Shown: positions 29,316 through 38,175 of the stretch, piece after piece | How positions within the stretch are numbered: position 1 is the first letter of the stretch | How the letters are laid out: each line of letters opens with the position of its first letter | NCBI RefSeq assembly: GCF_900198405.1 | Contig: NZ_FZMR01000001.1 | Location: 47,459 to 111,458 of the forward strand | Reading direction: 5' to 3' | Length of the DNA: 64,000 nt | Source: Helicobacter cetorum | Lineage (GTDB): Bacteria; Campylobacterota; Campylobacteria; Campylobacterales; Helicobacteraceae | Notes under the pieces: generated by a model | What the model saw: only the letters and a program-made list of their open reading frames with translations | What the model was told of the DNA's origin: nothing | Database searches by the model: none | Made by a program: the position numbers and the translations under genes

Positions 29316-29350
29316 TTCAAGTAGCTTTTTTAAGGTTTCTTGAATTTTTT
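29314..29350 (+). terminator. Probable terminator of frpB-4
   Basis: AATTCAAG (29314-29321, overlapping the frpB-4 stop) pairs with CTTGAATT (29339-29346), followed by four more T residues. The loop is 17 bases, so the hairpin is only moderately strong. Confidence 0.5.
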
Positions 29351-29365
29351 GGCTATACTTTTAAA

Positions 29366-29467
29366 ATGAAAGCTAAAAAGCCCTATAAAAATTACCAAAC
29401 CTTGTGGAAAAAATTCCGCATGCTCAATAGACTCACTAAAATGCTCTTAAGGATTTTAAAGAAGTAG
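29366..29467 (+). CDS. Candidate 33-residue cationic peptide ORF
   Basis: ATG to TAG encodes 33 residues beginning MKAKKPYKNYQTLWKKF and ending in a Lys/Leu-rich helix (RLTKMLLRILKK); about 13 residues are Lys or Arg and the C-terminal half is strongly amphipathic. There is no clear Shine-Dalgarno: instead TATACT lies eight bases before ATG, which would make the message nearly leaderless. The 10 bases ACTCACTAAA (29431-29440) inside the ORF pair perfectly with TTTAGTGAGT (29480-29489) after the stop. It sits alone between the frpB-4 terminator and selA. It is not clearly related to H. pylori AapA toxins. Confidence 0.4.
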   Translation: MKAKKPYKNYQTLWKKFRMLNRLTKMLLRILKK

Positions 29468-29532
29468 TTTTATAAGAAATTTAGTGAGTTTAGACTAAGA
29501 TGGATATTCAAATTTAACACTAGAAAAATAAG

Positions 29533-30897
29533 ATGAAATCAAATTATCAAGCCATTCCAAGCACTCAAAGTGTATTGCAACTTTTAGAAAATGAACCTTA
29601 TAATAAGACATTCCTAAAAAAAATCATTACAGAAACGATAGAAAACGCACGCAAAAATCCCTCCATTCTCACGCCTAACCAGCAAGAAAACGCTCAAATT
29701 ATGGCTAAAGAAACTAGACAAGCTATTCAAAATCTTTTGAAAAACCCTTATCAAAAGATTATTAATGCAAGCGTGAGTGCCTTTGGGTCAAATTATGGGC
29801 GAACGTTTTTTAGCCAAAAATTTTACGAAAAAATTGAGCCTAATCTAAGGGAAGTTTTAACAAACCCCATTGATTTAGAATGCGATTTAAACACCGCTAA
29901 AAGAGACAACCGCTTAAGGGCCTTAAAAAAGCTTTTTAAAGCGTGTTTTGATACTGAAGAAGTCTTAATTGTCAATAACAACGCTAGTGCAGTCGTTCTA
30001 ATCGCTAACGCCCTAGCCGAACAACAAGAAATCATCGTTTCTTATGGCGAATTAGTAGAAATTGGGGGGAATTTTAGGATTAAGGATATTTTACTAGCTA
30101 GTGGGGCTAAATTACACTTGGTAGGGAGCGTGAATCGCACTTATTTAAGAGATTATCGCCTAGCCTTGAATGAAAAGAGCAAAATATTACTTAAAATCCA
30201 TCCTAGCAACTTCACTCTTAAAGGCTTTAAAAAAGACACGCCTTTTAAAGATTTACAAACCCTAGCCAAAGAGCATAACCTAATTGATTATTACGATTTA
30301 GGGAGTGCGAGCTTGTTAGATAATCTTAAAGAAGAGACTTTAGAAGAGATTCTAGCCCTAAAACCTTCGCTTTTAAGCTTTAGTACGGATAAATTCTTTA
30401 ATAGCACACAAGCGGGCATTATTATGGGTAAAAAAGAATTGATTGACACCTTAAAAACCCACCCCCTTTATAGAGCCTTTAGAGTGGATAAAGTTACGCT
30501 CACTCTATTATTTCATAGTCTCAAAGCATGGATAAGCGCTAAAGAAGAGATTAAAGTGTGTGAGTTACTGAATCAAACTAAAGATGATTTATTACAAAAA
30601 GCTCTAAAGCTCTATGCCTTTTTAAAACCCCTAGAGTTAAATGTGAGCATAGCGTCTAGTTTTTCAAGCATTGGAGCAGGAAGTTTGCCTAATTTAGAAA
30701 TAGAATCCTTTTGTGTGAAAATCCAGCCTAAAAATAAAAAATCTTTAAATTGTGAAAAACTTTATTTAAAGCTTTTTCAAAAAGGTATTATTACAAGAAT
30801 CTCATGCGAACATGTGTGTTTTGAAGTCTTTAGTTTGAACGAAGAAGATTTTGAAAAAATCGCCTTAAATTTAGAAGAAATCCTAAATAAGGCTTAA
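29533..30897 (+). CDS. selA: SelA-like PLP-dependent enzyme
   Basis: Member of the L-seryl-tRNA(Sec) selenium transferase family. The 454 residues have the SelA-like N-terminal domain, [14 protein letters not shown] in place of the usual RxVINATG stretch, a PLP lysine in [17 protein letters not shown] (about 288-303), and a C-terminal domain. The canonical motif is GDKLLGGPQAG; here FNST replaces LGGP. H. pylori has the same atypical protein although it lacks a selenocysteine system, and the purified H. pylori protein was reported not to behave like true SelA, so the natural substrate is uncertain. Confidence 0.82.
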   Translation: MKSNYQAIPSTQSVLQLLENEPYNKTFLKKIITETIENARKNPSILTPNQQENAQIMAKETRQAIQNLLKNPYQKIINASVSAFGSNYGRTFFSQKFYEKIEPNLREVLTNPIDLECDLNTAKRDNRLRALKKLFKACFDTEEVLIVNNNASAVVLIANALAEQQEIIVSYGELVEIGGNFRIKDILLASGAKLHLVGSVNRTYLRDYRLALNEKSKILLKIHPSNFTLKGFKKDTPFKDLQTLAKEHNLIDYYDLGSASLLDNLKEETLEEILALKPSLLSFSTDKFFNSTQAGIIMGKKELIDTLKTHPLYRAFRVDKVTLTLLFHSLKAWISAKEEIKVCELLNQTKDDLLQKALKLYAFLKPLELNVSIASSFSSIGAGSLPNLEIESFCVKIQPKNKKSLNCEKLYLKLFQKGIITRISCEHVCFEVFSLNEEDFEKIALNLEEILNKA

Positions 30898-30963
30898 AAA
30901 TTAGCTATAATAGGGCTTCTTTTAAACCACAATCTCCCCCATGAAATTAAAGGAACTTAGAAA

Positions 30964-32157
30964 ATGGAAAAAATCAGCGACCTTATAGAATGCATTGCGT
31001 ATGAAAAAAATTTGCCTAAAGAGATGATTTCAAAAGTGATTCAAGGCTGTTTATTAAAAATGGCACAAAATGAATTAGACCCCTTAGCACGCTACTCTGT
31101 GATTGAAGAAAACAAGCAACTCCAGCTTATCCAGCTTGTAGAAGTTTTAGATGATGATGATGAGAGATTACTCAATGACCCTTCTAAATACATCAGCTTG
31201 TCTAAGGCTAAGGAAATGGAGCCAAGCGTTAAGATTAAAGACGAATTGTCTTATAGCTTGAGTTTAGAGAGCATGAAACAGGGGGCGATTAACCGCCTTT
31301 TTAAAGATTTGCAATACCAACTAGAAAAGGCGTTAGAAGACAGCCATTTTGAGATGTTTCAAAAGCGTCTTAATAGCGTTTTAATAGGACAAGTGATTTT
31401 AGTGGATAAAAATCAAAACACTTTTATTGAGATTGAACAACAATTTCAAGGCATTCTTTCTATGCGTCATCGTATTAAAGGCGAAAGTTTTAAAGTAGGG
31501 GATAGCATTAAAGCGGTTTTAACGCAAGTCAAACGCACTAAAAAAGGCTTATTGTTAGAACTTAGCCGTACCACCCCTAAAATGCTTGAAGCGTTGTTAG
31601 AATTAGAAGTGCCTGAAATTAAAGACAAAGAAATTGAAGTGATGAATTGTGTGCGAATCCCGGGTAACAGGGCAAAAGTGAGCTTTTTTTCAAGCAATGC
31701 TAGAATTGACCCCATAGGTGCAGCAGTAGGGGTTAAAGGCGTGCGTATCAATGCGATAAGCAACGAATTAAATAAAGAAAATATTGATTGCATAGAGTAT
31801 TCTAATGTGCCTGAAATTTATGTAACTCTCGCACTAGCTCCGGCAAAAATTTTAAGCGTTGAGATTAAAAAAATCCCCCTAGAAGAATTAAGCACTGAAG
31901 ATAAAGAACAAGTTCAAGAACGTTTCATTGTGGATAATCATCTCCAAAAAGCTAAAGTGCGTTTATTGGATACTGAAAAATCTAAGGCTATCGGTAAAGG
32001 CGGAGTGAATGTATGCCTAGCGTCCATGCTTACAGGCTATCATATAGAATTTGAAACGATTGCAAGTGCTAAAGAGAACGCTAACACTGAAAATGAAAAC
32101 GAAAAAGAAACACAAAAAGTAGGGGTAGAAGCCTTAGAATCCTTGTTTAAAAGTTAA
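30964..32157 (+). CDS. nusA: Transcription termination/antitermination factor NusA
   Basis: Binds RNA polymerase and nascent RNA to control pausing, termination and antitermination. The 397 residues hold the N-terminal RNAP-binding domain (1-130), an S1 domain (about 137-200, with GQVILVDKNQNTFIEIE), and two KH domains (about 220-365, with GAAVGVKGVRINAISNELN and SKAIGKGGVNVCLASMLTG). The Glu/Asn-rich tail lacks acidic-repeat domains, as usual outside enterics. It is 66 bases after selA and followed by a strong hairpin. Confidence 0.94.
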   Translation: MEKISDLIECIAYEKNLPKEMISKVIQGCLLKMAQNELDPLARYSVIEENKQLQLIQLVEVLDDDDERLLNDPSKYISLSKAKEMEPSVKIKDELSYSLSLESMKQGAINRLFKDLQYQLEKALEDSHFEMFQKRLNSVLIGQVILVDKNQNTFIEIEQQFQGILSMRHRIKGESFKVGDSIKAVLTQVKRTKKGLLLELSRTTPKMLEALLELEVPEIKDKEIEVMNCVRIPGNRAKVSFFSSNARIDPIGAAVGVKGVRINAISNELNKENIDCIEYSNVPEIYVTLALAPAKILSVEIKKIPLEELSTEDKEQVQERFIVDNHLQKAKVRLLDTEKSKAIGKGGVNVCLASMLTGYHIEFETIASAKENANTENENEKETQKVGVEALESLFKS

Positions 32158-32168
32158 AATACCCTTAA

Positions 32169-32199
32169 GTGAAATATAGCAATTTTGCTATTGTTTCAC
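32169..32199 (+). terminator. Hairpin after nusA
   Basis: GTGAAA and ATAGCAA pair with TTGCTAT and TTTCAC across a very short AT loop, a stem of about 13 pairs with a small bulge. There is no U-tract immediately after it. It most likely ends or stabilises the nusA transcript. Confidence 0.5.
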
Positions 32200-32861
32200 A
32201 TCTATAGAACCACATCTAACTAATTCCAATCTAAATTTTTAGACATTACACTCTTTACTATAAAACCAAAAAACTGATTTTTCTATTTTCTATGCCACAG
32301 AAAAACATGCATTAAAATAATAATATTTTTTTGTACTTGTAATCATTATAATACCTAGCATGATAACTCATTGATAATGGCTCATTTTAGGTGGAATTAT
32401 GATTAATTTGTTTCACGTGAAACATTAAGACTTGCTATTTTTGTCTCATTTTTTCCAAAAAATCATTAAAAGTATTTTTATATTAAAAATTCATTTTAAT
32501 GAAAACTATCTTAATAATATGTATTGCTTTAAACATTGATTGATACGATAAATATTTTTAAAAAATATTGCAAATAAGCAGAAAATTCTAATAATACAAG
32601 TAATTAATGATGTATTTTAGCCACTATACACTTTTAAAATTTCTTTTGATTTAGTTTTAAATATTCATTATTTTAAAAAAATAACAATTATTTTTAGCGA
32701 TAGAAACAAAATAATCTATAAATTACTATCACATGTTTCATTTTCATTTTAAAAATTGTATTTATTTGCTTTTCGTTTTTTTTTTTTTGTTAAGATACGC
32801 TTGTATCTTTTTAGCTTTTTATGGCATATGCCATTATAATTTTAATATTAAGGTGAAAATA
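32200..32861. other. AT-rich intergenic region carrying a parS site
   Basis: About 660 bases with no credible gene; composition is extremely AT-rich. The only recognisable element is the parS palindrome at 32409-32424. In H. pylori the nusA-recG interval is occupied by restriction-modification genes, so this interval looks like a variable site. Confidence 0.6.
32409..32424 (+). promoter_or_regulatory. parS site (ParB/Spo0J binding)
   Basis: TGTTTCACGTGAAACA, a perfect 16-base palindrome identical to the widespread bacterial parS consensus TGTTNCACGTGAAACA. It lies about 8.4 kb from the dnaA gene, as expected for origin-proximal centromere sites. Confidence 0.9.
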
Positions 32862-34946
32862 ATGGATAAAAAATTTATCGTCAGTCTCGCATTAGCGTCA
32901 AGTCTTATTAGTGTGGCAAGTGCGACTACACCAGAACAAGAATTAAATAAGCTTGAAAAATCATGGCATAATTTACCCACACGGGATAAATTTTTTAATA
33001 AGTATATCCCTAACGATATACATGAAACAAATATTTTTAATAAAGATTTAGCTCAAGCACAATCTTTAGAAAGTGCTAAAATTAATCCTGCCAGTAAAAC
33101 AATTACTCTCAAAGAAAACGAGCTCAATCAAGCCTTAAATAATTTATATGGCATTATTGATAATGCTCTATATTTTGGTTCAGGGTTTGATGACTATCAA
33201 AAAGCTGTAGAGACAGCATTAAAAAATCTTCAAAATGCTCAGGAAGAATATAAGATTTATACTGCTGATAACAAACAAGCTCAAGCTTTAGAACAAGCAA
33301 GTGCTAGTGATAAAGCAGTTAGTTCTAATGCTAACAACACAGCTAATAGCACCCTTACAAATGACTTTAATGCCGTTAATAATGCTAATGCTAAAGTGGC
33401 AAGTGCTACTACTGCATTAAATAACGCTCTAAAAACTCTCCATAGTGCTGTAGGCACTAAAGGTTTTGCTAAAGCTCAACAAGCTGTAGATAGTGCTACT
33501 AAAGCTCTTAAGGTTGCTCAAGCTGATTACACTAAAGCTAACAACACTTTAAATCAAGCTGTAGCTGCTAATGAGACAGCTAATAAGAGTGCTTATAAAA
33601 ATGATGAGGTAAGTAATAAAACCTTAAATATTGCTAGTATCTTAGATAAAGATAAGAAGATTTACCAAGATAATGCGTCTAACTATCAAAAATCTACCGG
33701 TATTTGGAGCTTTAATAACGCATATAGCAATGTAAAAGATAGCGCTCAAGTGGTAACTAATGATGAAGAAATTCTAAAACAAGCTATCGCTCATGTAAAA
33801 AATGCTATTGGCACTCAAGACTTCAAACAAGCACAAGAGTTAGAGCAACAAGACTCGTCTAACTTGAAAACTGCTCAACAAAACTTTACTAACGCACAAA
33901 ATGCGTTCAATAAAGTGAATGATAACTTTAATAATTCTATGCCTTTCTATGCAAGCGCATGGAGAGATACTTCTCTTATCAATGAATATAAGCAATATGC
34001 TCATAGCTCTAACGCTACCATTAAAGCTGACTATAAGAATCTATCAAATGATGTTAATACCCTAACTACTAATACAGGAACTGGTGTACATAGACTATCT
34101 TGGTGGGTAGGCTTGAATATTTATAGTGCTAAAAACCAACAACAAGTTTTAAGTGCTCAAAAAGCATTGAAAGATGAGGAACAACAATTTACTAAAGATA
34201 AGACTATCTTAACTCAAGCGATTGCTAAAGCGCAACAATCCGCTTTAAATCAAGTAAGCAATCTCAATAACGCTTTAAATAGTTATAGCAAAATTTTAAA
34301 TGCAAATTTAAATCGCTACAACCAAGCTACTAGCGTTTGGGGACTTAAGTCTATCTATAACACTACTAAGGCTGACGCACAAAGCGTTAATAAAGATAAG
34401 ATAGCATTGCAACAAGCTATGAAGTCTAACAATGTAGCAAAACAAGCAACTGCTTTAACTAACTTAGAAAATACAGAAAATCAATTTGTTAACGCTCAAA
34501 AGGATTTGAGCCAAGTGTTGAAAAACTTTAATAGTGCTATACCTTTATACGAAAGTGCATGGGGAGATACAAGTATCATTAGCAAATTCAAGCAATATGC
34601 TCATAGCTCTAACGCTACCATTAAAGCTGACTATAAGAATCTATCAAATGATGTTAATACCCTAACTACTAATACAGGAACTGGTGTACATAACTTGTCT
34701 TACTATATGGGTAATAAAGTCTTTAAAGGCTTAAGTGGTCAAAAAGCTTTAGACGCACAACAAGAAAATGAGCAAAAATCCTTTAAGGCATTAGAGAGTG
34801 AAGAAAATCAATTCACTACAGATGAAAAAGCTTTAGAAAACGCTATTAAAGAGAGTGATGATAAAACTAATGATTATCTTAAAAATGTGAGCCTAGATAA
34901 TGATAATCAAGATGATATTGATTATTCAGATAGAATGGACGATTAA
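32862..34946 (+). CDS. Secreted coiled-coil repeat protein, unknown function
   Basis: Unrecognised protein of 694 residues. I chose ATG at 32862: AAGGTG lies upstream and it gives a good signal peptide MDKKFIVSLALASSLISVASA; the open frame also extends further upstream without a ribosome site. The rest is Ala/Asn/Gln/Lys-rich helix with no cysteine: about 90-280 is simple heptad-like sequence, then a module of about 200 residues is duplicated (WSFNNAYSNVKDSAQ... to W...NTGTGVH and VWGLKSIYNTTKADAQ... to NTGTGVH). A 34-residue block, QYAHSSNATIKADYKNLSND onward, is identical in both, down to the DNA. The C-terminus is acidic. Export to periplasm or cell surface is likely; nothing else can be said. 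Confidence 0.8.
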   Translation: MDKKFIVSLALASSLISVASATTPEQELNKLEKSWHNLPTRDKFFNKYIPNDIHETNIFNKDLAQAQSLESAKINPASKTITLKENELNQALNNLYGIIDNALYFGSGFDDYQKAVETALKNLQNAQEEYKIYTADNKQAQALEQASASDKAVSSNANNTANSTLTNDFNAVNNANAKVASATTALNNALKTLHSAVGTKGFAKAQQAVDSATKALKVAQADYTKANNTLNQAVAANETANKSAYKNDEVSNKTLNIASILDKDKKIYQDNASNYQKSTGIWSFNNAYSNVKDSAQVVTNDEEILKQAIAHVKNAIGTQDFKQAQELEQQDSSNLKTAQQNFTNAQNAFNKVNDNFNNSMPFYASAWRDTSLINEYKQYAHSSNATIKADYKNLSNDVNTLTTNTGTGVHRLSWWVGLNIYSAKNQQQVLSAQKALKDEEQQFTKDKTILTQAIAKAQQSALNQVSNLNNALNSYSKILNANLNRYNQATSVWGLKSIYNTTKADAQSVNKDKIALQQAMKSNNVAKQATALTNLENTENQFVNAQKDLSQVLKNFNSAIPLYESAWGDTSIISKFKQYAHSSNATIKADYKNLSNDVNTLTTNTGTGVHNLSYYMGNKVFKGLSGQKALDAQQENEQKSFKALESEENQFTTDEKALENAIKESDDKTNDYLKNVSLDNDNQDDIDYSDRMDD
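33990..34092 (+). repeat. 103-base perfect direct repeat, copy 1
   Basis: Identical to 34590-34692, exactly 600 bases downstream in the same reading frame, flanked by clearly diverged versions of the same 200-residue module. Confidence 0.95.
34590..34692 (+). repeat. 103-base perfect direct repeat, copy 2
   Basis: Second copy of the block at 33990-34092. Identity through synonymous positions while the flanks have diverged implies recent homogenisation by gene conversion. Confidence 0.95.
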
Positions 34947-35187
34947 TCATCTGTATTAAAAGGGTGGGGAGATAAAGCTTTATTTTAATCTTTTTAAAAT
35001 AGGGTTTTGTCAATTCTACTAAAAATAAAAGATTTAACCTTTTATAAAACTTCAAAATTGCTTTTAAATCACTTTTTACTTATCTAGGCATATAAAACTA
35101 TTCATAATAACTAAAAAGACAATTTTAATAGTAATATGGATTAAAAAGAAAAATATATCTTAACCATGAATATTAAAAATTAGTGCT

Positions 35188-37056
35188 CTAATATTTAAAT
35201 GTTCCACGTGAAACATCAGCATTTTTTAAAAAATCTTGTTTCACTTCAGCAACAATATTTTCATCTTTAGATAAATCAATGTATTCAAAACTATTTCCGC
35301 TTTGCTCTTCGCCTTGAAGTAAATCTCCGCTTTTTCGGTATTCTAAATCTAATTCAGCGATTTTAAACCCATCTAATTCATCAGCAAATTTTTCTAATCG
35401 CTCGTTTTCTTCTTGAATCGTGCATAAAAAACAATAGCCTTTCAAACCATTACGAGACACACGCCCCCTTAATTGATGTAAGGTCGCTAAGCCTAATCTC
35501 TCAGGGGCTAAAATCACTATCACGCTTAACCTAGGTAAAGAAATGCCTACTTCAATGAGTGTGGTCGCTAGTAAAATACTTCCTTTTTCTTTAAATTCTT
35601 CAATAATCTCTTCTTTATTCTTATCTTGCCCTGAAGTGATATAAACATTTTTAAAGCGTTTTTGCCAAAAACTAGCCCCTTCATTGAGCGATAAATAGGG
35701 GATTTTTTCACTCTCATTCACAAGCGGATAGACTACAATCACTTGATGGTTTTGTGCGATTTCTTTATGGATACGCTCCATAACAATATTAAATTCTCTT
35801 TTATGCAAGACTAGAGTTTCAATCTCTTTTTTATAAGGGATTTCTCTAATTGCCGTCGTTTGGACAAACGCACTTTTTGCTAAGGCTAGGGTGCGTGGAA
35901 TGGGCGTGGCTGAAAATTGTAATGAATGGGGTTTATTACCCTTATGACTAGCCATTTTTTCTAATTGATAGCGTTGCTTAGTGCCAAATCTGTGTTGCTC
36001 ATCAGTAATCACTAGAGCAAATTCATTCAAATCTCGCTTGTCAAATAACAAAGCCTGCGTGCCTATGACAACATGAATAGTTTTTTCAAATAAATTATTT
36101 GGTTGCTTTTTACTTCCGCCTAATAGTAACTCCACTTCAAAATAGGGGGGTAAAAATTTCAAGGCTTCGTTATAAAGTTGTTTAGCTAGAATAGAAGTGG
36201 GTGCCATTAAAAGGGTTTTATTAGGATAGGCTAACACCATGCTTGCTAAAATTACCATCGTTTTCCCACACCCTACATCACCTACAATCAAACGCTTGCA
36301 TGCTATAGAACTAGCTAAGTCGTTTTGAATTTCTTTAATGGCGTTTTGTTGGTCGTTAGTGAGACTAAAGGGTAAAGAAGTGATAAATTCATTTAAGCGT
36401 TCGCTATTATTAGCACACACAATTTTAGCACTAAATCGCAATTTCTTACGCTCCAAGCTTTTCATATAAAAAAGCATTTCAATATATTTTAACGCATTTA
36501 AATATTGTAAAGGAAAAGTCTTAAAGCGTTCATAATCTTTTACAAAATTTTGAGTAGGAAAAAAGATTTCTAGTAATAAATGTGCGATACTTTCTTTAAT
36601 GCCTTCATTTTTTAAATTTTCTAAAGAAATGAGACTCTGTAAATTTTCTTGGATTTTTTCGTGGTTTTTGACCTTTTTAAAAAGCAAAGAAATTTTTCCA
36701 AATTCTGTAACGATTTTAGGCGTGTTGATAATAGTGGCTTGATTAAAAGAGCTTTGCTCTAATTTACCATAAATAAACAAGCTTTCGCCTATTTTAAACT
36801 GATTGTAATGAAACGCACTATAGTTAAAAAATACAAGCTCTAAATTCTTATTAAACCGCTTGGAATACACAAAGATTTTTAAGACTTTCGCATAGCTTTT
36901 TTTGTCTAAAATAGTAACTTCTAAAGTGCCACTAAGCCCCATTTCAAAATGCTCTAATAAACTTAAATCTCTATAACCCTTAGGCACATAGCATAGTAAC
37001 GCCTCTAAAAGCGATTTAACCTTCAAATTTTCTAAAATTTCATTTGTTTCTTGCAA
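35188..37056 (-). CDS. recG: ATP-dependent DNA helicase RecG
   Basis: Branch-migration helicase that processes stalled forks and recombination intermediates. The 622 residues hold an OB-fold wedge domain (about 40-130), Walker A VGDVGCGKTMVILASM (about 258), the DEQH box in ITDEQHRFGTKQR, SATPIPRTLA, the C-terminal helicase motifs TTLIEVGISLPRLSV and QLRGRVSR. It is shorter than E. coli RecG (693), as in H. pylori. Start is TTG at 37056 with AAGG upstream. Its last codons (DVSRGTFKY) overlap a parS palindrome. Confidence 0.93.
   Translation of the reverse strand: MQETNEILENLKVKSLLEALLCYVPKGYRDLSLLEHFEMGLSGTLEVTILDKKSYAKVLKIFVYSKRFNKNLELVFFNYSAFHYNQFKIGESLFIYGKLEQSSFNQATIINTPKIVTEFGKISLLFKKVKNHEKIQENLQSLISLENLKNEGIKESIAHLLLEIFFPTQNFVKDYERFKTFPLQYLNALKYIEMLFYMKSLERKKLRFSAKIVCANNSERLNEFITSLPFSLTNDQQNAIKEIQNDLASSIACKRLIVGDVGCGKTMVILASMVLAYPNKTLLMAPTSILAKQLYNEALKFLPPYFEVELLLGGSKKQPNNLFEKTIHVVIGTQALLFDKRDLNEFALVITDEQHRFGTKQRYQLEKMASHKGNKPHSLQFSATPIPRTLALAKSAFVQTTAIREIPYKKEIETLVLHKREFNIVMERIHKEIAQNHQVIVVYPLVNESEKIPYLSLNEGASFWQKRFKNVYITSGQDKNKEEIIEEFKEKGSILLATTLIEVGISLPRLSVIVILAPERLGLATLHQLRGRVSRNGLKGYCFLCTIQEENERLEKFADELDGFKIAELDLEYRKSGDLLQGEEQSGNSFEYIDLSKDENIVAEVKQDFLKNADVSRGTFKY
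35200..35215 (+). promoter_or_regulatory. parS site inside the 3' end of recG
   Basis: TGTTCCACGTGAAACA fits TGTTNCACGTGAAACA with a single departure from full symmetry. It overlaps codons for DVSRGT of RecG on the minus strand, about 5.6 kb from dnaA and 2.8 kb from the first parS. Confidence 0.85.
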
Positions 37057-37176
37057 TTTTTTCTTACCTTAGTCAATCCTATTTTAAAAAGCCTTAACTT
37101 CGCTGATTTTGCCCTAATATTTTAACCATTTTGTGCTAAGATAAGCAAATTATACACCTTTATAAGGAAACAGACC

Positions 37177-37500
37177 ATGAAATCAAAAATAGCTCTTTTT
37201 ATTGCTATTTCTCTCATAGGATTTTTGAGTGCTTGTAAAGACACGCCAAAAAAAACGACCTCTTCACACACGATTAAAACCGCTCCTAAAGAGGCTAATC
37301 AAGATGTAGAAAGAATTGAGCATGAAGAAGATGATGAAAAAATCACTCAAAAAGTAGACGATCTCATTGATAATGAAAATAAAATAGATAAATTAAATGA
37401 AAAAGATGGACCGGTGCAACCACAAAATAACCCTACTATTTTACAAAATTGGACTAACCATCAAGATAATCTTAGCTCCCCACTCAATAGGAATTATTAG
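37177..37500 (+). CDS. Small predicted lipoprotein
   Basis: The 107 residues begin with a lipoprotein signal peptide MKSKIALFIAISLIGFLSAC, with a lipobox LSAC and Cys20 as the modified residue, followed by KDTPKKTTSS. The mature part is highly charged, low-complexity and probably disordered. No domain recognised. It follows an AAGGA and precedes the OMP gene by three bases, so the two are probably co-expressed in the envelope. Confidence 0.75.
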   Translation: MKSKIALFIAISLIGFLSACKDTPKKTTSSHTIKTAPKEANQDVERIEHEEDDEKITQKVDDLIDNENKIDKLNEKDGPVQPQNNPTILQNWTNHQDNLSSPLNRNY

Positions 37501-37503
37501 ACA

Positions 37504-38175
37504 TTGAAAATTTTTTCTAAAACTAAAAATGCGTTCTTTTTAAGAGAAAGATTTTGTTTTAGAAAATCAACTTTTTTAGGTTTAGCTTTTACTTTGCTTT
37601 TATGTGTTTCTTACCCTTTGAATGCAAAAAGCCGTTTTTATGTCGCCTCTCAATATCAAGTAGGAAAAATGATACTTCAAAAAGAGGACAAGCTCAAACG
37701 CACTATAGAAGGAGCAAGCTTTTCTTTAGGCTGGGAGATTAACCCTACTAACTATTGGTTTTATTCTCGTTACTATTTTTTTATGGATTATGGCAATGTC
37801 ATGTTAAATAAAGCTACTAAAGCTCAAGCGAATATGTTTACTTATGGCTTTGGAGGGGATTTGATTGTAGAATACAATAAAAATCCTTTATGGGTTTTTG
37901 CTCTGTTTTATGGCATGCAAATCGCTGAAAACACATGGACGATTTCAAAATACAGTGCGAACATGATTATCAACGATTTAGATAGTATCAAAGGCTTTTC
38001 GCTTAAAACTTCTAATTTTAGAATGTTTGGTCTAGTAGGATTCAAATTCCAAACCGTGCTATTCCATCATGATGCGAGTATAGAAGTGGGTATCAAATGG
38101 CCTTTTGCCTTTGAATATGGCTCGCCTTTTGTAAGAAATTTTTCTGTTTTTATTTCACACACTTTTTACCTTTAA
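37504..38175 (+). CDS. Hof/Hor-like outer membrane protein
   Basis: A 223-residue Helicobacter OMP. A long basic N-region precedes the signal segment (STFLGLAFTLLLCVSYPLNA), followed by KSRFYVASQYQVGKM, YWFYSRYYFFMDYGN, NMFTYGFGGDLIVEYN and the C-terminal VRNFSVFISHTFYL. The YGFGxD segment is shared with the other OMPs in this window. The only start with the right frame is TTG at 37504, three bases after the lipoprotein gene, so a stop-start coupling is likely. It ends with leucine rather than phenylalanine. Confidence 0.75.
   Translation: MKIFSKTKNAFFLRERFCFRKSTFLGLAFTLLLCVSYPLNAKSRFYVASQYQVGKMILQKEDKLKRTIEGASFSLGWEINPTNYWFYSRYYFFMDYGNVMLNKATKAQANMFTYGFGGDLIVEYNKNPLWVFALFYGMQIAENTWTISKYSANMIINDLDSIKGFSLKTSNFRMFGLVGFKFQTVLFHHDASIEVGIKWPFAFEYGSPFVRNFSVFISHTFYL

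Noticed and set aside
32733..32861. N-terminal extension of the repeat protein
   Set aside because: The extension has no ribosome site, whereas ATG at 32862 has AAGGTG and a textbook signal peptide.
33990..34692. CRISPR array
   Set aside because: Only two copies, 103 bases each, in frame within a coding sequence; no spacer-like spacing and no cas genes. No CRISPR-like array was seen elsewhere in the window.
35240..35250. Third parS-like half site (TGTTTCACTT)
   Set aside because: Only one arm of the palindrome is present, within recG.
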